From Flavobacteriales bacterium (GTDB taxonomy: Bacteria > Bacteroidota > Bacteroidia > Flavobacteriales_D > Crocinitomicaceae): a stretch of 17,685 bases of DNA. The stretch spans positions 1 through 17,685 of the forward strand of contig CANHBA010000027.1 in NCBI GenBank assembly GCA_947458985.1, in the 5' to 3' direction. Within the stretch, counting starts at the first letter, position 1. Each line of letters begins with the position of its first letter. The notes under the pieces were generated by a model. That model was not told where the DNA came from. It worked only from the letters and a program-made list of their open reading frames with translations, and did no database searches. Below, piece by piece: positions 6,387 to 14,311 of the stretch. Position numbers and translations under genes: made by a program.

Positions 6387-9300
6387 ATGGACAAACTCCT
6401 CTCTTCTCTTTTTTCCATGCGCTGGGCTAGCGTTGGCTTAATTGTATTTTTAGTCGCGATAGGCTTGGCCACTTTTATAGAATCAATGTACGGTATCCAA
6501 GCGGCTAAAATCTCCATCTACAATGCCACGTGGTTTGAAGGTTTGTTGCTTTACCTCACGCTAGCATTAGTCTCCAATATTTTTCGCTACAAAATGTTCA
6601 ATCGCGAGAAAATTGCCATGCTGAGTTTCCATTTATCTTTTATCGTCATCCTCGCAGGTGCGGCCGTTACACGCTACATCAGTTTTGAAGGCCAAATGGT
6701 GATCCGAGAAGGTTCGAGCAACAACTTTATTTACACTGCAGATCCGTATGTCCTCATCAACGCGCAGGATATCACGCAAAAAAATGGCGCAACCACCCTT
6801 CAAGCCTGGAAAACTTATTTGAGCGAATTCAACAATAATGATTTCGAGTACCAAACCAATATCGGCAAAAAAGAAATTTCCATTCGCTACATCGATTTCA
6901 AATCTGACCGCATAGACTCCTTACAAGTCAATCAAAAATTCAAAGCAAACGCACTCGAATTGGTAACTGAAGGTAAAAAATCAAATTATCTTACCGAAGA
7001 AGAAGTACTCATGGTTGGTACCACTCCTTTTTATTTTTCGGCCCAACGCCCAAGCGCACCCAATCAAGCACCAGGTGTTTATTTACATGTCAAAGATGGC
7101 AAAACTTGGATTTATCCAAGCATTGAACTCAAAGCGTTGCCCATGACCGAAATGGAAAAAGTCAGAGCTAGCGGACGAGCACCCTCCGATAGTCTATACA
7201 TCAATTATCCTTTAGACGAATGGCCTGAATTTAAGACATTTTCTTTATATATAGTTGGTGGTCAGCAGATTGTTTTCAAAAGACTCATTCCTCACGCTAA
7301 AAAAATGCTCGTTAAGGCGCCAGTTAAAAAATCCGGAAAAGATTACCTCACGGTTGAGCTCAGCGACGGCAAAGCCACAAAAAAAATCCGTTTAGAAGGT
7401 GGTATCGGCAAATTCCCCAAACCAGAGCGTTTTGCCATGAATGGCGTTGTCTATCAATTGGAATACGGCTCCATTCAAAAAAACATCCCCTTCTCCGTGC
7501 GTTGCCGCGAATTCACACTCGACAAATACCCTGGTTCTAATTCTCCCTCTTCTTTTGAAAGCGAACTCACCATCGAAGACCCACGCAACAAGGTCAAACT
7601 CGATAGAAAGGTCTTCATGAATAATGTGATTGATTACGACGGCTACCGCTTCTTTCAGTCTGCTTATGATCTCGACGACCCCAATACACCTGAAAACGAA
7701 GAAGGCACCGTACTGAGCGTCAACCACGACTCCTTGGGCACCAACATCACCTACATCGGTTATTTACTAATGGCGCTCGCCATGATTTTATCGCTGTTTG
7801 CGCCGGCTGGTCGCTTTCAATACTTAAGTGAACAACTCAAAAAAATCAAGGTCAAAAAAGCAAGTTTAGGGATCATTCTCGTATTGCTTTCAACCAATGT
7901 TTTTGCACAGCACAACCACGCTAAAAAACCAGTTCACCACGAAGTCACGACCGAACATGCCGATGAGCTCGCTTCACTGCTCGTTCAAGACTACGAAGGT
8001 CGTATTGTGCCTTTCCATACCCTTGCCGATCAGCTGACACGCAAACTCACCCACGACAACAAATACAAAGATTTGAATGCGGTTCAGTTTGTCTTGAGCT
8101 TGCACATGTATCCTTCATATTGGGTGAGCCAACCTATTATCCAAGTGCCTAGAAGTTTAAGAGAAGCGCTCAATCTCAAAGAATTCGAAAGCATTATGTC
8201 ACTTACCTCCAAAGATTCCGAATTCAAATGGATGGCCGAATACAAAACTGCTCACCAAAAATTAGAATCTAAGCGCAACGAATTTGATAAAAAACTCATC
8301 AAACTCAATGAGAAATACGAAGTAGCCAACAACATTTTTATGTGGCAATTCATGCGCGTCATTCCTGGCAAAAACGACCCGAACCATACTTGGTTTGTGC
8401 CCCTCAGCATGGAACTCGGACAGAAAGACACGCTTTCCTCTAAGTTATTTGTCAATTACTTGGCTGAAGTGCACGAAGGTGGTCAAAATCATTCCTTTGG
8501 AGCAGCCAGCGACGTGCTTTCCAAATTTAAAAAATACCAACGCAAAGCAGGCAAAGCTGTTGCGCCATCAGAGCAAGCCATTGGTTACGAAATCAGCTAC
8601 AACAAAATGCAGATTTTCAAGCGCTCGTATCAACTTTATTTATTGAGTGGCTTTTTATTACTTGTCGTTTTCTTCATCGGCATTTTCTTTCGCTCAGAAA
8701 AATCACTCCGCGTTCTAACTTGGCCAAAGCGCATTTTGATTGGCATTACATTAATCACTTTTATCTACCACGGAATTGGGCTTGGTCTGCGCTGGGCTAT
8801 TTCAGGTCACGCCCCTTGGAGCAATGGTTATGAAGCAATGGTATTTATTGGCTGGATCACCATGATTGCAGGATTTCTTTTTGCGCGGAAAAATCAAGTT
8901 GTGTTGGCTGGCGCCACTGTATTAGCAGCCCTCATGCTGTGGGTAAGTGAAATGAACCTCATGGATCCTGAAATCACGCCACTTGTGCCGGTCCTGAAAT
9001 CCTATTGGCTCATGATCCACGTGGCCATCATTACAGGTAGTTACGGTTTCTTGGGCTTGGCTTGTATCCTCGGCCTGATCAATATCAAACTATACCTCTT
9101 TCAAACGCAAAAGAATGCGGCGCTTGTGCGCCTCAATATTCAAGAAATCACTTACATCACCGAAATGACCATGACCGTAGGGCTCTTTATGCTCACCATC
9201 GGTACCTTCTTAGGTGGAGTTTGGGCTAATGAGTCTTGGGGCCGTTACTGGGGTTGGGATCCAAAAGAAACTTGGGCGCTTGTTTCAGTATTGGTTTATT

Positions 9301-9575
9301 CAGTGATTTTACATTTCAGACTGATTCCTGGTTTGCAAGGGCGTTTCTTATTCAACGCACTCGCATTCTGGGGCTATTCTGCCATTTTGTTTACTTTCTT
9401 TGGCGTGAACTTCATGTTAGTTGGCTTGCATAGTTACGCACAAGGTGAAGGACTCGGACAGTTCCCGACTTGGCTCATTTACGTGATCATTATTTTTGCC
9501 TTGCTCACAACGGTTGCTCAACTGCGCAATCGCCGTATTGAAAAACTGCAAAAAGACGCTTTGCTCCAGTCATGA
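6387..9575 (+). CDS. ccsBA: Cytochrome c haem lyase, fused ResB-CcsA (system II)
   Basis: A 1062-residue inner-membrane protein that moves haem outward and attaches it to apocytochrome c. The ResB half (1-~485) has three N-terminal helices (about 14-33, 50-67, 77-98, with His82 in the third), a large periplasmic domain and a fourth helix at about 451-475. A short hydrophobic segment (492-508) and a periplasmic stretch to about 748 lead into the CcsA half. That half has several helices and the WWD haem-binding motif WGWDPKETW at 955-963. His878 before and His1015 after the motif fit the external haem ligands, and His82 with His976 fit the two membrane ligands of characterised CcsBA. The ATG at 6387 follows a good promoter. 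The stop overlaps the next gene as ATGA. Identification is strong. Confidence 0.93.
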   Translation: MDKLLSSLFSMRWASVGLIVFLVAIGLATFIESMYGIQAAKISIYNATWFEGLLLYLTLALVSNIFRYKMFNREKIAMLSFHLSFIVILAGAAVTRYISFEGQMVIREGSSNNFIYTADPYVLINAQDITQKNGATTLQAWKTYLSEFNNNDFEYQTNIGKKEISIRYIDFKSDRIDSLQVNQKFKANALELVTEGKKSNYLTEEEVLMVGTTPFYFSAQRPSAPNQAPGVYLHVKDGKTWIYPSIELKALPMTEMEKVRASGRAPSDSLYINYPLDEWPEFKTFSLYIVGGQQIVFKRLIPHAKKMLVKAPVKKSGKDYLTVELSDGKATKKIRLEGGIGKFPKPERFAMNGVVYQLEYGSIQKNIPFSVRCREFTLDKYPGSNSPSSFESELTIEDPRNKVKLDRKVFMNNVIDYDGYRFFQSAYDLDDPNTPENEEGTVLSVNHDSLGTNITYIGYLLMALAMILSLFAPAGRFQYLSEQLKKIKVKKASLGIILVLLSTNVFAQHNHAKKPVHHEVTTEHADELASLLVQDYEGRIVPFHTLADQLTRKLTHDNKYKDLNAVQFVLSLHMYPSYWVSQPIIQVPRSLREALNLKEFESIMSLTSKDSEFKWMAEYKTAHQKLESKRNEFDKKLIKLNEKYEVANNIFMWQFMRVIPGKNDPNHTWFVPLSMELGQKDTLSSKLFVNYLAEVHEGGQNHSFGAASDVLSKFKKYQRKAGKAVAPSEQAIGYEISYNKMQIFKRSYQLYLLSGFLLLVVFFIGIFFRSEKSLRVLTWPKRILIGITLITFIYHGIGLGLRWAISGHAPWSNGYEAMVFIGWITMIAGFLFARKNQVVLAGATVLAALMLWVSEMNLMDPEITPLVPVLKSYWLMIHVAIITGSYGFLGLACILGLINIKLYLFQTQKNAALVRLNIQEITYITEMTMTVGLFMLTIGTFLGGVWANESWGRYWGWDPKETWALVSVLVYSVILHFRLIPGLQGRFLFNALAFWGYSAILFTFFGVNFMLVGLHSYAQGEGLGQFPTWLIYVIIIFALLTTVAQLRNRRIEKLQKDALLQS

Positions 9576-10252
9576 TTTCCGACCGCATTCTATACGAAGA
9601 CAACCACGTTATTGTCGTCAATAAACTGCCTTCAGAACTCACGCAAGGTGACAAAACCGGCGACGCCATACTTCCCGACCTCATCAAGAGCTACCTCAAA
9701 GAAAAGTACCAAAAACCTGGCAATGTGTTCCTTGGCGTGGTACACAGGCTAGATCGCCCCACCAGCGGCGCTTTGGTTTTTGCCCGCACGAGCAAAGCGC
9801 TAGAAAGGCTCAATGCACAATTCCGAGACAAAGAAACCAATAAAGTTTATTGGGCAATTGTTGGGCAAAAACCTACAAATGCCAGCGGATCATTGGTTCA
9901 TTTTTTGAAAAAAAACGAGACGCAAAACAAAAGCTATGTTGTTGCTGAAACAACACCAGGAGCTAAAAAAGCCACCCTGCACTACCAACAAATTGGCACG
10001 TCTGAACGCTATTTTTTACTTGAAGTTCAGCTTGAAACAGGTCGACACCACCAAATTAGGTGTCAGTTGGCCAATATGGGTTGCATCATCAAAGGCGATT
10101 TGAAATACGGAGACAAGCGCTCGAATCCGGACGGTTCTATTTGCTTGCATGCCCGAACGCTCAGCTTTGAGCACCCAACCACCAAAGAGCGCATAGCTGT
10201 CACAGCTCCATTACCCAAACTAGGTATTTGGAACGCTTTTGAAAAAGATTAA
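9572..10252 (+). CDS. RluA-family RNA pseudouridine synthase
   Basis: A 226-residue cytoplasmic enzyme that isomerises uridine to pseudouridine in rRNA or tRNA. It is a short RluA-family form with only the catalytic domain: no S4 RNA-binding domain precedes it, and the protein starts directly with ISDRILYEDNHVIVVNK. The catalytic motif is HRLDRPTSG at 58-66, with Asp61 as nucleophile. The later family blocks ETGRHHQIRCQLANMG (155-170), KGDLKYG (174-180) and LHARTLSFEHP (192-202) are intact. The ATG overlaps the ccsBA stop as ATGA, implying coupled translation, though the functions are unrelated. Its stop codon interlocks with that of the convergent phosphoglycosyl transferase. The RNA site modified cannot be read from the sequence. 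Confidence 0.9.
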   Translation: MISDRILYEDNHVIVVNKLPSELTQGDKTGDAILPDLIKSYLKEKYQKPGNVFLGVVHRLDRPTSGALVFARTSKALERLNAQFRDKETNKVYWAIVGQKPTNASGSLVHFLKKNETQNKSYVVAETTPGAKKATLHYQQIGTSERYFLLEVQLETGRHHQIRCQLANMGCIIKGDLKYGDKRSNPDGSICLHARTLSFEHPTTKERIAVTAPLPKLGIWNAFEKD

Positions 10253-10839
10253 AGACCAATAATTTTCTTAGCGGTTAACCAAATGATCTTTAAGTCTTTG
10301 AACAAGCCAGGGTCGGAAAGATAGCGCTGATTCAAAGCAATTTTGGCGGGCATAATTTCTTCGATATATGCTTTTTGAGGATCGGCAGCCTTTGCTAAAA
10401 TTTCATTTTCGTGAAAATAGGCAAGACTCGCATAATCTGTAATTCCGGGTTTAAATGTCAGAATTTTCCTTTGGTCTTCGTTGTAAAGATGGACGTAAAA
10501 AGGCACCTCTGGCCTAGGCCCCACAATACTCATATCACCTTTGATTACGTTGATAAATTGTGGAAATTCGTCTAGCTTGAAGCGCCTGATAAAATAACCC
10601 GTTCGGGTGATGCGCGCGTCTCTGTTGCCAATGGTAATTTGACTTCCCTTATCGGCATTTGGTCGCATTGATCTGAATTTGATCAATTTGAATAGGTGTC
10701 CGTTCAGACCAACTCTTTCTTGCAGATAAAATACGCCTCCTGCTGACTCAAGGGAGATGAAAAGCATCAATAGCAAGCCAAAAGGCAAGAAAAGCGCAAG
10801 AATGAGTAAGGATATGCAAATGTCGACTGTTCTTTTCAT
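10249..10839 (-). CDS. Monotopic phosphoglycosyl transferase (bacterial sugar transferase)
   Basis: A 196-residue enzyme of the bacterial sugar transferase family (PglC/WcaJ core). It transfers a sugar phosphate from a nucleotide sugar to undecaprenyl phosphate and so starts a surface glycan. One hydrophobic N-terminal segment (about 6-29) containing LPFG fits the re-entrant membrane helix. The catalytic domain has QERVGLNG at 40-47, FKLIKFRSM at 50-58, the Asp-Glu dyad in LDEFPQ (Asp90, Glu91) and GDMSIVGPRPE at 101-111. The length fits the minimal single-domain form. I chose ATG 10839 (MKRTVD) because the alternative start at 10854 lies inside the promoter -7 element. The gene stands alone on the minus strand and shares TTAA with the convergent pseudouridine synthase stop. 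Sugar specificity is unknown. Confidence 0.9.
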   Translation of the reverse strand: MKRTVDICISLLILALFLPFGLLLMLFISLESAGGVFYLQERVGLNGHLFKLIKFRSMRPNADKGSQITIGNRDARITRTGYFIRRFKLDEFPQFINVIKGDMSIVGPRPEVPFYVHLYNEDQRKILTFKPGITDYASLAYFHENEILAKAADPQKAYIEEIMPAKIALNQRYLSDPGLFKDLKIIWLTAKKIIGL

Positions 10840-10841
10840 CG

Positions 10842-10849
10842 TATCTTCG
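10842..10849 (+). promoter_or_regulatory. Possible -7 element of the 105-residue gene
   Basis: TATCTTCG has one mismatch to TAnnTTTG and lies 23 nt before the TTG start at 10873. The start site predicted from it (about 10855) falls within the -7 element of the divergent sugar transferase gene. Confidence 0.35.
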
Positions 10850-10851
10850 TA

Positions 10852-10859
10852 CAAAGCTA
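10852..10859 (-). promoter_or_regulatory. Promoter -7 element of sugar transferase gene
   Basis: The minus strand reads TAGCTTTG, an exact TAnnTTTG match, 12 nt before the ATG at 10839. It decides the start of the sugar transferase, because the upstream ATG at 10854 overlaps it. Confidence 0.55.
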
Positions 10860-10872
10860 AACAAAACTTAAG

Positions 10873-11190
10873 TTGCTAGAAAAATTCGCATATAAAGAAG
10901 CACTACTTGCCGCAGATTTTCGGCTACAAACTTTTGCTCAATTACAAAAGGACCTCGAACGCGCGCAATGCGAATTCACGCTCCATCCAGCAAACTTCCT
11001 AGACGATTTATCAAAACTTCTGGAAAACCTATCCAACGAGAAACGCGCTCAACTGCTCTATTTAATTGACCTTCCAGAAAAGAATGACGCCATTGTTCCT
11101 ACTTCCAATTACTTCGACGGCCTTGCAGAGCAAATCATCCACCGAGAGGCACTTAAAGTTTTTCTGCGTGGCAAATTTTCCAGTCAGTAA
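10873..11190 (+). CDS. Uncharacterised 105-residue protein, TTG start
   Basis: I do not recognise this gene. It encodes a soluble, probably mostly helical protein with no signal peptide, membrane segment or obvious motif. Helix-like stretches include YKEALLAADFRLQTFAQLQK (about 7-26) and FLDDLSKLLENLSNEKRAQL (about 42-61), followed by a YLIDLPEK loop and a C-terminal helix ending LRGKFSSQ. The frame has no ATG in its first part; an in-frame TAA at 10858-10860 leaves TTG at 10873 as the only reasonable start. Amino-acid composition looks like a genuine protein and no convincing ORF competes on the other strand. It lies 33 bp from the divergent sugar transferase gene and 97 bp before dnaN, which has its own promoter. 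No function is proposed. Confidence 0.7.
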   Translation: MLEKFAYKEALLAADFRLQTFAQLQKDLERAQCEFTLHPANFLDDLSKLLENLSNEKRAQLLYLIDLPEKNDAIVPTSNYFDGLAEQIIHREALKVFLRGKFSSQ

Positions 11191-11261
11191 AAGGTGTTGA
11201 AACTCTTTTGAAATTGTTCATATCTCCGACCGAAAACAAGGTGTCTTTACGTCCGAAATGT

Positions 11262-11269
11262 TAACTTTG
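11262..11269 (+). promoter_or_regulatory. Promoter -7 element of dnaN
   Basis: TAACTTTG matches TAnnTTTG exactly, 18 nt before the dnaN ATG at 11288. It sits in the 97-bp gap 11191-11287, which shows no convincing terminator hairpin and no DnaA box TTATCCACA. Confidence 0.5.
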
Positions 11270-11287
11270 TAATTCAAAATTTTAGTC

Positions 11288-12406
11288 ATGAATTTCATTG
11301 CTTCGAGCACAACCCTACTGCGTCACCTTCAAAGTATTTCAGGTGTATTAAATACAAGTAACACCCTGCCTATCCTCGATAACTTCCTTTTCGAGATCAC
11401 CGATGGCATGCTCACGGTTTCTATCTCCGACCTAGAAACCACCATGATGACCAAACTCGAAGTGCAATCTGAACAAAACGGCAAAATTGCCATACCTGCA
11501 AAATTATTGCTAGACGTACTCAAAAACCTACCAGACCAACCTTGTACTTTCAAAGTAAACCCAAGCAATTTTCAAATTGAAATCGCATACGACAACGGAA
11601 AATCGCGAATGGTTGGCTTCAATGGCGAAGAATTTCCAAAAGTTCCTGAACTCGCTAACAAAAGTGCCATCAAACTTTCTGGTGCTGTTTTGGCAAAAGC
11701 CATCAACAAAACGCTTTTCGCCACTGGCAACGACGACCTCCGCCCTGTCATGAGTGGTGTGTTCTGTCAGTTTGCGGGCTCTGAAATCACCTTTGTTGCT
11801 ACCGACGCTCACAAACTAGTGCGCTACAAAAGAACCGACGCCGAGGCGAGTGGTAGCTCCGCTTTTATCTTACCTAAAAAACCGCTGAACCTCCTCAAGT
11901 CTAACTTGCGCGGCGACGAAGACATCTTAATGGAATACAACGAATCCAACGCCGTATTCACATTTGCCGACTTGGTATTGGTTTGTCGCTTGATCGATGG
12001 CAAATACCCTAATTACGAAGCCGTTATCCCGAAAGAAAACCCGAACGTACTCACCATAGACCGCGCACAGTTTTTATCTTCAATTAAACGCGTCTCTATT
12101 TTCTCGAACAAAACAACTCATCAAATCCGCCTCAAATTAGTGGGCTCTGAACTTTCCCTTTTTGCCGAAGACATCGACTTCGCCAACGAAGCAACTGAAA
12201 GACTCACTTGTAACTACAACGGTGACGACCTCGAAATCGGTTTCAACTCGCGTTTCCTTCTCGAAATGCTCAGCAACCTAGACGCCGACGAAATCAAACT
12301 TTCCATGAGTGAGCCGAGCAGAGCAGGCCTTCTTACGCCAGCTGTTCAAGACAATGCACACGAAGACATCCTCATGCTCGTGATGCCCGTTATGCTGAAC
12401 CGTTAA
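11288..12406 (+). CDS. dnaN: DNA polymerase III sliding clamp, beta subunit
   Basis: A 372-residue beta clamp, the usual family length. Two copies form a ring around DNA that tethers DNA polymerase III and other repair and replication proteins. The three repeated clamp domains are visible. The first starts MNFIASSTTLLRHLQSISGV with PILDNFLFE. The second, from about residue 130, contains FATGNDDLRPVMSGV and ATDAHKLVRYKR. The third, from about 250, ends in the typical peptide-binding tail ILMLVMPVMLNR. No Shine-Dalgarno precedes the ATG; a TAACTTTG promoter element lies just upstream. rlmN follows after 6 nt, so the two are probably cotranscribed. No dnaA is present in the window. Identification is secure. 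Confidence 0.97.
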   Translation: MNFIASSTTLLRHLQSISGVLNTSNTLPILDNFLFEITDGMLTVSISDLETTMMTKLEVQSEQNGKIAIPAKLLLDVLKNLPDQPCTFKVNPSNFQIEIAYDNGKSRMVGFNGEEFPKVPELANKSAIKLSGAVLAKAINKTLFATGNDDLRPVMSGVFCQFAGSEITFVATDAHKLVRYKRTDAEASGSSAFILPKKPLNLLKSNLRGDEDILMEYNESNAVFTFADLVLVCRLIDGKYPNYEAVIPKENPNVLTIDRAQFLSSIKRVSIFSNKTTHQIRLKLVGSELSLFAEDIDFANEATERLTCNYNGDDLEIGFNSRFLLEMLSNLDADEIKLSMSEPSRAGLLTPAVQDNAHEDILMLVMPVMLNR

Positions 12407-12412
12407 GCCTTT

Positions 12413-13489
12413 ATGTCTAGCACCCTCACCAACATTCGCAATCTCTCGTTAGACGAACTCAAAACGAGCTTCACCGAATTTGGCGAAAAACCATTTAGAG
12501 CCAAACAAGTTTGGGAATGGCTGTGGCAAAAAAATGCACATTCCTTCGATCAAATGAGCAACCTCAGCTTGGCTTTTCGCGCTTGGCTGGATACGCACTA
12601 CTACATCGACTACATTACCCTTCAAGACCAACAAATCAGTAAAGACCGCACCATCAAAAGTGCATTCACTATTGACGACGGCAAGGTCATCGAAGGTGTT
12701 CTTATACCAACCAGCACCCGCATGACCGCCTGCATCTCTTCCCAAATTGGCTGCAGCTTGTCTTGTCAGTTTTGTGCTACCGGCAGGCTCAAACTCATGC
12801 GCAATCTCAGCGCCGGCGAAATCGTCGATCAAGTGGTTTACCTTCAAGAACAAGCGCAACAAAACTACACTCAAAACCTGAGCAATATCGTTTATATGGG
12901 CATGGGCGAACCCTTGCTCAACTACAAAAATGTTTTGCTTTCCATTGACCGCCTTTGCAGTCCAGATGGCCTAGGCATTTCGCCGCGCCGCATCACGGTT
13001 TCAACTGCTGGCATAGCCAAAATGATCACCAAATTAGGCGACGACGACGTCAAGTTCAACCTGGCACTTTCCCTGCACGCTGCCAACGATCAAAAGCGCA
13101 ACCAAATCATGGAAATCAACGAGAGCAACAACCTAGAAACACTCTCTGAGGCGCTACAATATTTCCATGCCAAAACTGGCTCTCGCGTCACTTTCGAATA
13201 CATCATCTTCAAAGATTTCAACGACGACCTCACCGACGCACGCGAGCTTGCCAATTTTGCAAAGTGCGTTCCTTGCAAAATCAACATCATCGAATACAAC
13301 CCCATAGACGACGGCAAATACCAACAAGCCGATCCGCGAAAAGTGGAAGCCTTTGCACAGTATCTAGAATCCCTTAACCTCATCGTCAATGTACGCCGCA
13401 GCCGTGGCAAAGACATCGATGCTGCCTGTGGTCAACTCGCCAACAAAAACAAAGCCATTGCCTCAGCCGATCGCGCGCTCAAGTTTTAA
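12413..13489 (+). CDS. rlmN: 23S rRNA (adenine2503-C2)-methyltransferase, radical SAM
   Basis: A 358-residue radical SAM enzyme that methylates C2 of A2503 in 23S rRNA, and also A37 of some tRNAs in species studied. The iron-sulfur motif CSLSCQFC gives ligands Cys114, Cys118 and Cys121. Cys107 lies seven residues earlier and Cys339 near the C-terminus (DIDAACGQLA). These match the two catalytic cysteines of E. coli RlmN in spacing, so the enzyme looks fully active. YMGMGEPLLNY is the conserved SAM-binding GEP motif, followed by RRITVSTAG and LALSLHA. The N-terminal helical domain (about 1-95) contains FRAKQVWEWLW. It is 6 nt after dnaN and 48 nt before the ABC transporter gene. A Cfr resistance homologue is less likely given the typical RlmN N-terminus. 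Confidence 0.96.
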   Translation: MSSTLTNIRNLSLDELKTSFTEFGEKPFRAKQVWEWLWQKNAHSFDQMSNLSLAFRAWLDTHYYIDYITLQDQQISKDRTIKSAFTIDDGKVIEGVLIPTSTRMTACISSQIGCSLSCQFCATGRLKLMRNLSAGEIVDQVVYLQEQAQQNYTQNLSNIVYMGMGEPLLNYKNVLLSIDRLCSPDGLGISPRRITVSTAGIAKMITKLGDDDVKFNLALSLHAANDQKRNQIMEINESNNLETLSEALQYFHAKTGSRVTFEYIIFKDFNDDLTDARELANFAKCVPCKINIIEYNPIDDGKYQQADPRKVEAFAQYLESLNLIVNVRRSRGKDIDAACGQLANKNKAIASADRALKF

Positions 13490-13537
13490 GTGTTGCGGCT
13501 GTAACAAATCACTCGTTCCTTCGTCAACGCATTCTAT

Positions 13538-14311
13538 ATGATTTCTGTTCAAAACCTCAACAAGACCTTCACGCTGACCAAACAGCAGCGCAAAGAACTC
13601 AACACCGATCAAAGAACAGCAACTGCCGTTCAAGACCTCAGCTTTTCTTGCCAGCCGGGTAGGGTTTTTTCTTTACTAGGCCCTAATGGCGCGGGTAAAA
13701 CCACCACCTTGCGCATGATCGCAACACTCATTGCCCCCACATCTGGACAAATCCATATCAACGGAATTGACGCCCTGAGCTATCCACAAGAGGCTCGCAA
13801 GCACATCGGCTTTTTAACGGGCTCCACTGGCTTGTATGCAAGGCTCACTCCTATTGAAGTCATCGACTACTACGCCGATCTCTATGGCGTAGAAAAAGCA
13901 GCTAGGGAACAACGCAAAGAAGAACTTTTCTCGCTGCTGCACATGCAAGACTTCCTCCATAAGCGCATCGGCAAGCTCAGCACTGGCATGAAACAAAAAG
14001 TATCCATTTGCCGCACCATGATCCACGACCCGAGTGTCGTCATTTTTGATGAGCCAACAAGCGGACTAGACGTCATTACCGCCGAAAACATCATCAAACT
14101 CATTCGCTCTTGCAAAGACCAAGGCAAAACCGTTATCTTTTCGAGTCACATCATGAGCGAAGTCGATTTACTCTGCGACGACCTCGCGATCATACACCAA
14201 GGTACGCTCAAGTACAACGGCACCATGGCCGATTTTAGAGCGAATATGCAAACAGCCAACCTCACCGAAGAATTCATTCGTATTGTCCAAGCTCCAAATT
14301 CTCAGTTATGA
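13538..14311 (+). CDS. ABC exporter ATP-binding protein, NatA-like
   Basis: A 257-residue ATPase of an ABC-2 type exporter. The Walker A motif is GPNGAGKT at 48-55, the signature LSTGMKQ at 147-153, Walker B VVIFDEP at 167-173 and the switch His204 in SSHIMSE. The closest type I recognise is NatA, the ATPase of the Bacillus NatAB Na+ exporter, with the same LSTGMKQ signature; the actual substrate is uncertain. It lies 48 nt after rlmN with no TAnnTTTG motif in the gap, so it may be read from the dnaN promoter. Its stop overlaps the permease start as ATGA, so the two proteins are probably made in balance. Assignment as an ABC-2 exporter ATPase is secure; the NatA label is tentative. Confidence 0.92.
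   Translation: MISVQNLNKTFTLTKQQRKELNTDQRTATAVQDLSFSCQPGRVFSLLGPNGAGKTTTLRMIATLIAPTSGQIHINGIDALSYPQEARKHIGFLTGSTGLYARLTPIEVIDYYADLYGVEKAAREQRKEELFSLLHMQDFLHKRIGKLSTGMKQKVSICRTMIHDPSVVIFDEPTSGLDVITAENIIKLIRSCKDQGKTVIFSSHIMSEVDLLCDDLAIIHQGTLKYNGTMADFRANMQTANLTEEFIRIVQAPNSQL

Noticed and set aside
11191..11287. Replication origin elements near dnaN
   Set aside because: No TTATCCACA-type DnaA boxes or AT-rich repeats are seen, and dnaA is absent.
12763..13416. Short open frames on both strands inside rlmN
   Set aside because: They are shadows of a complete RlmN with all catalytic cysteines in place.
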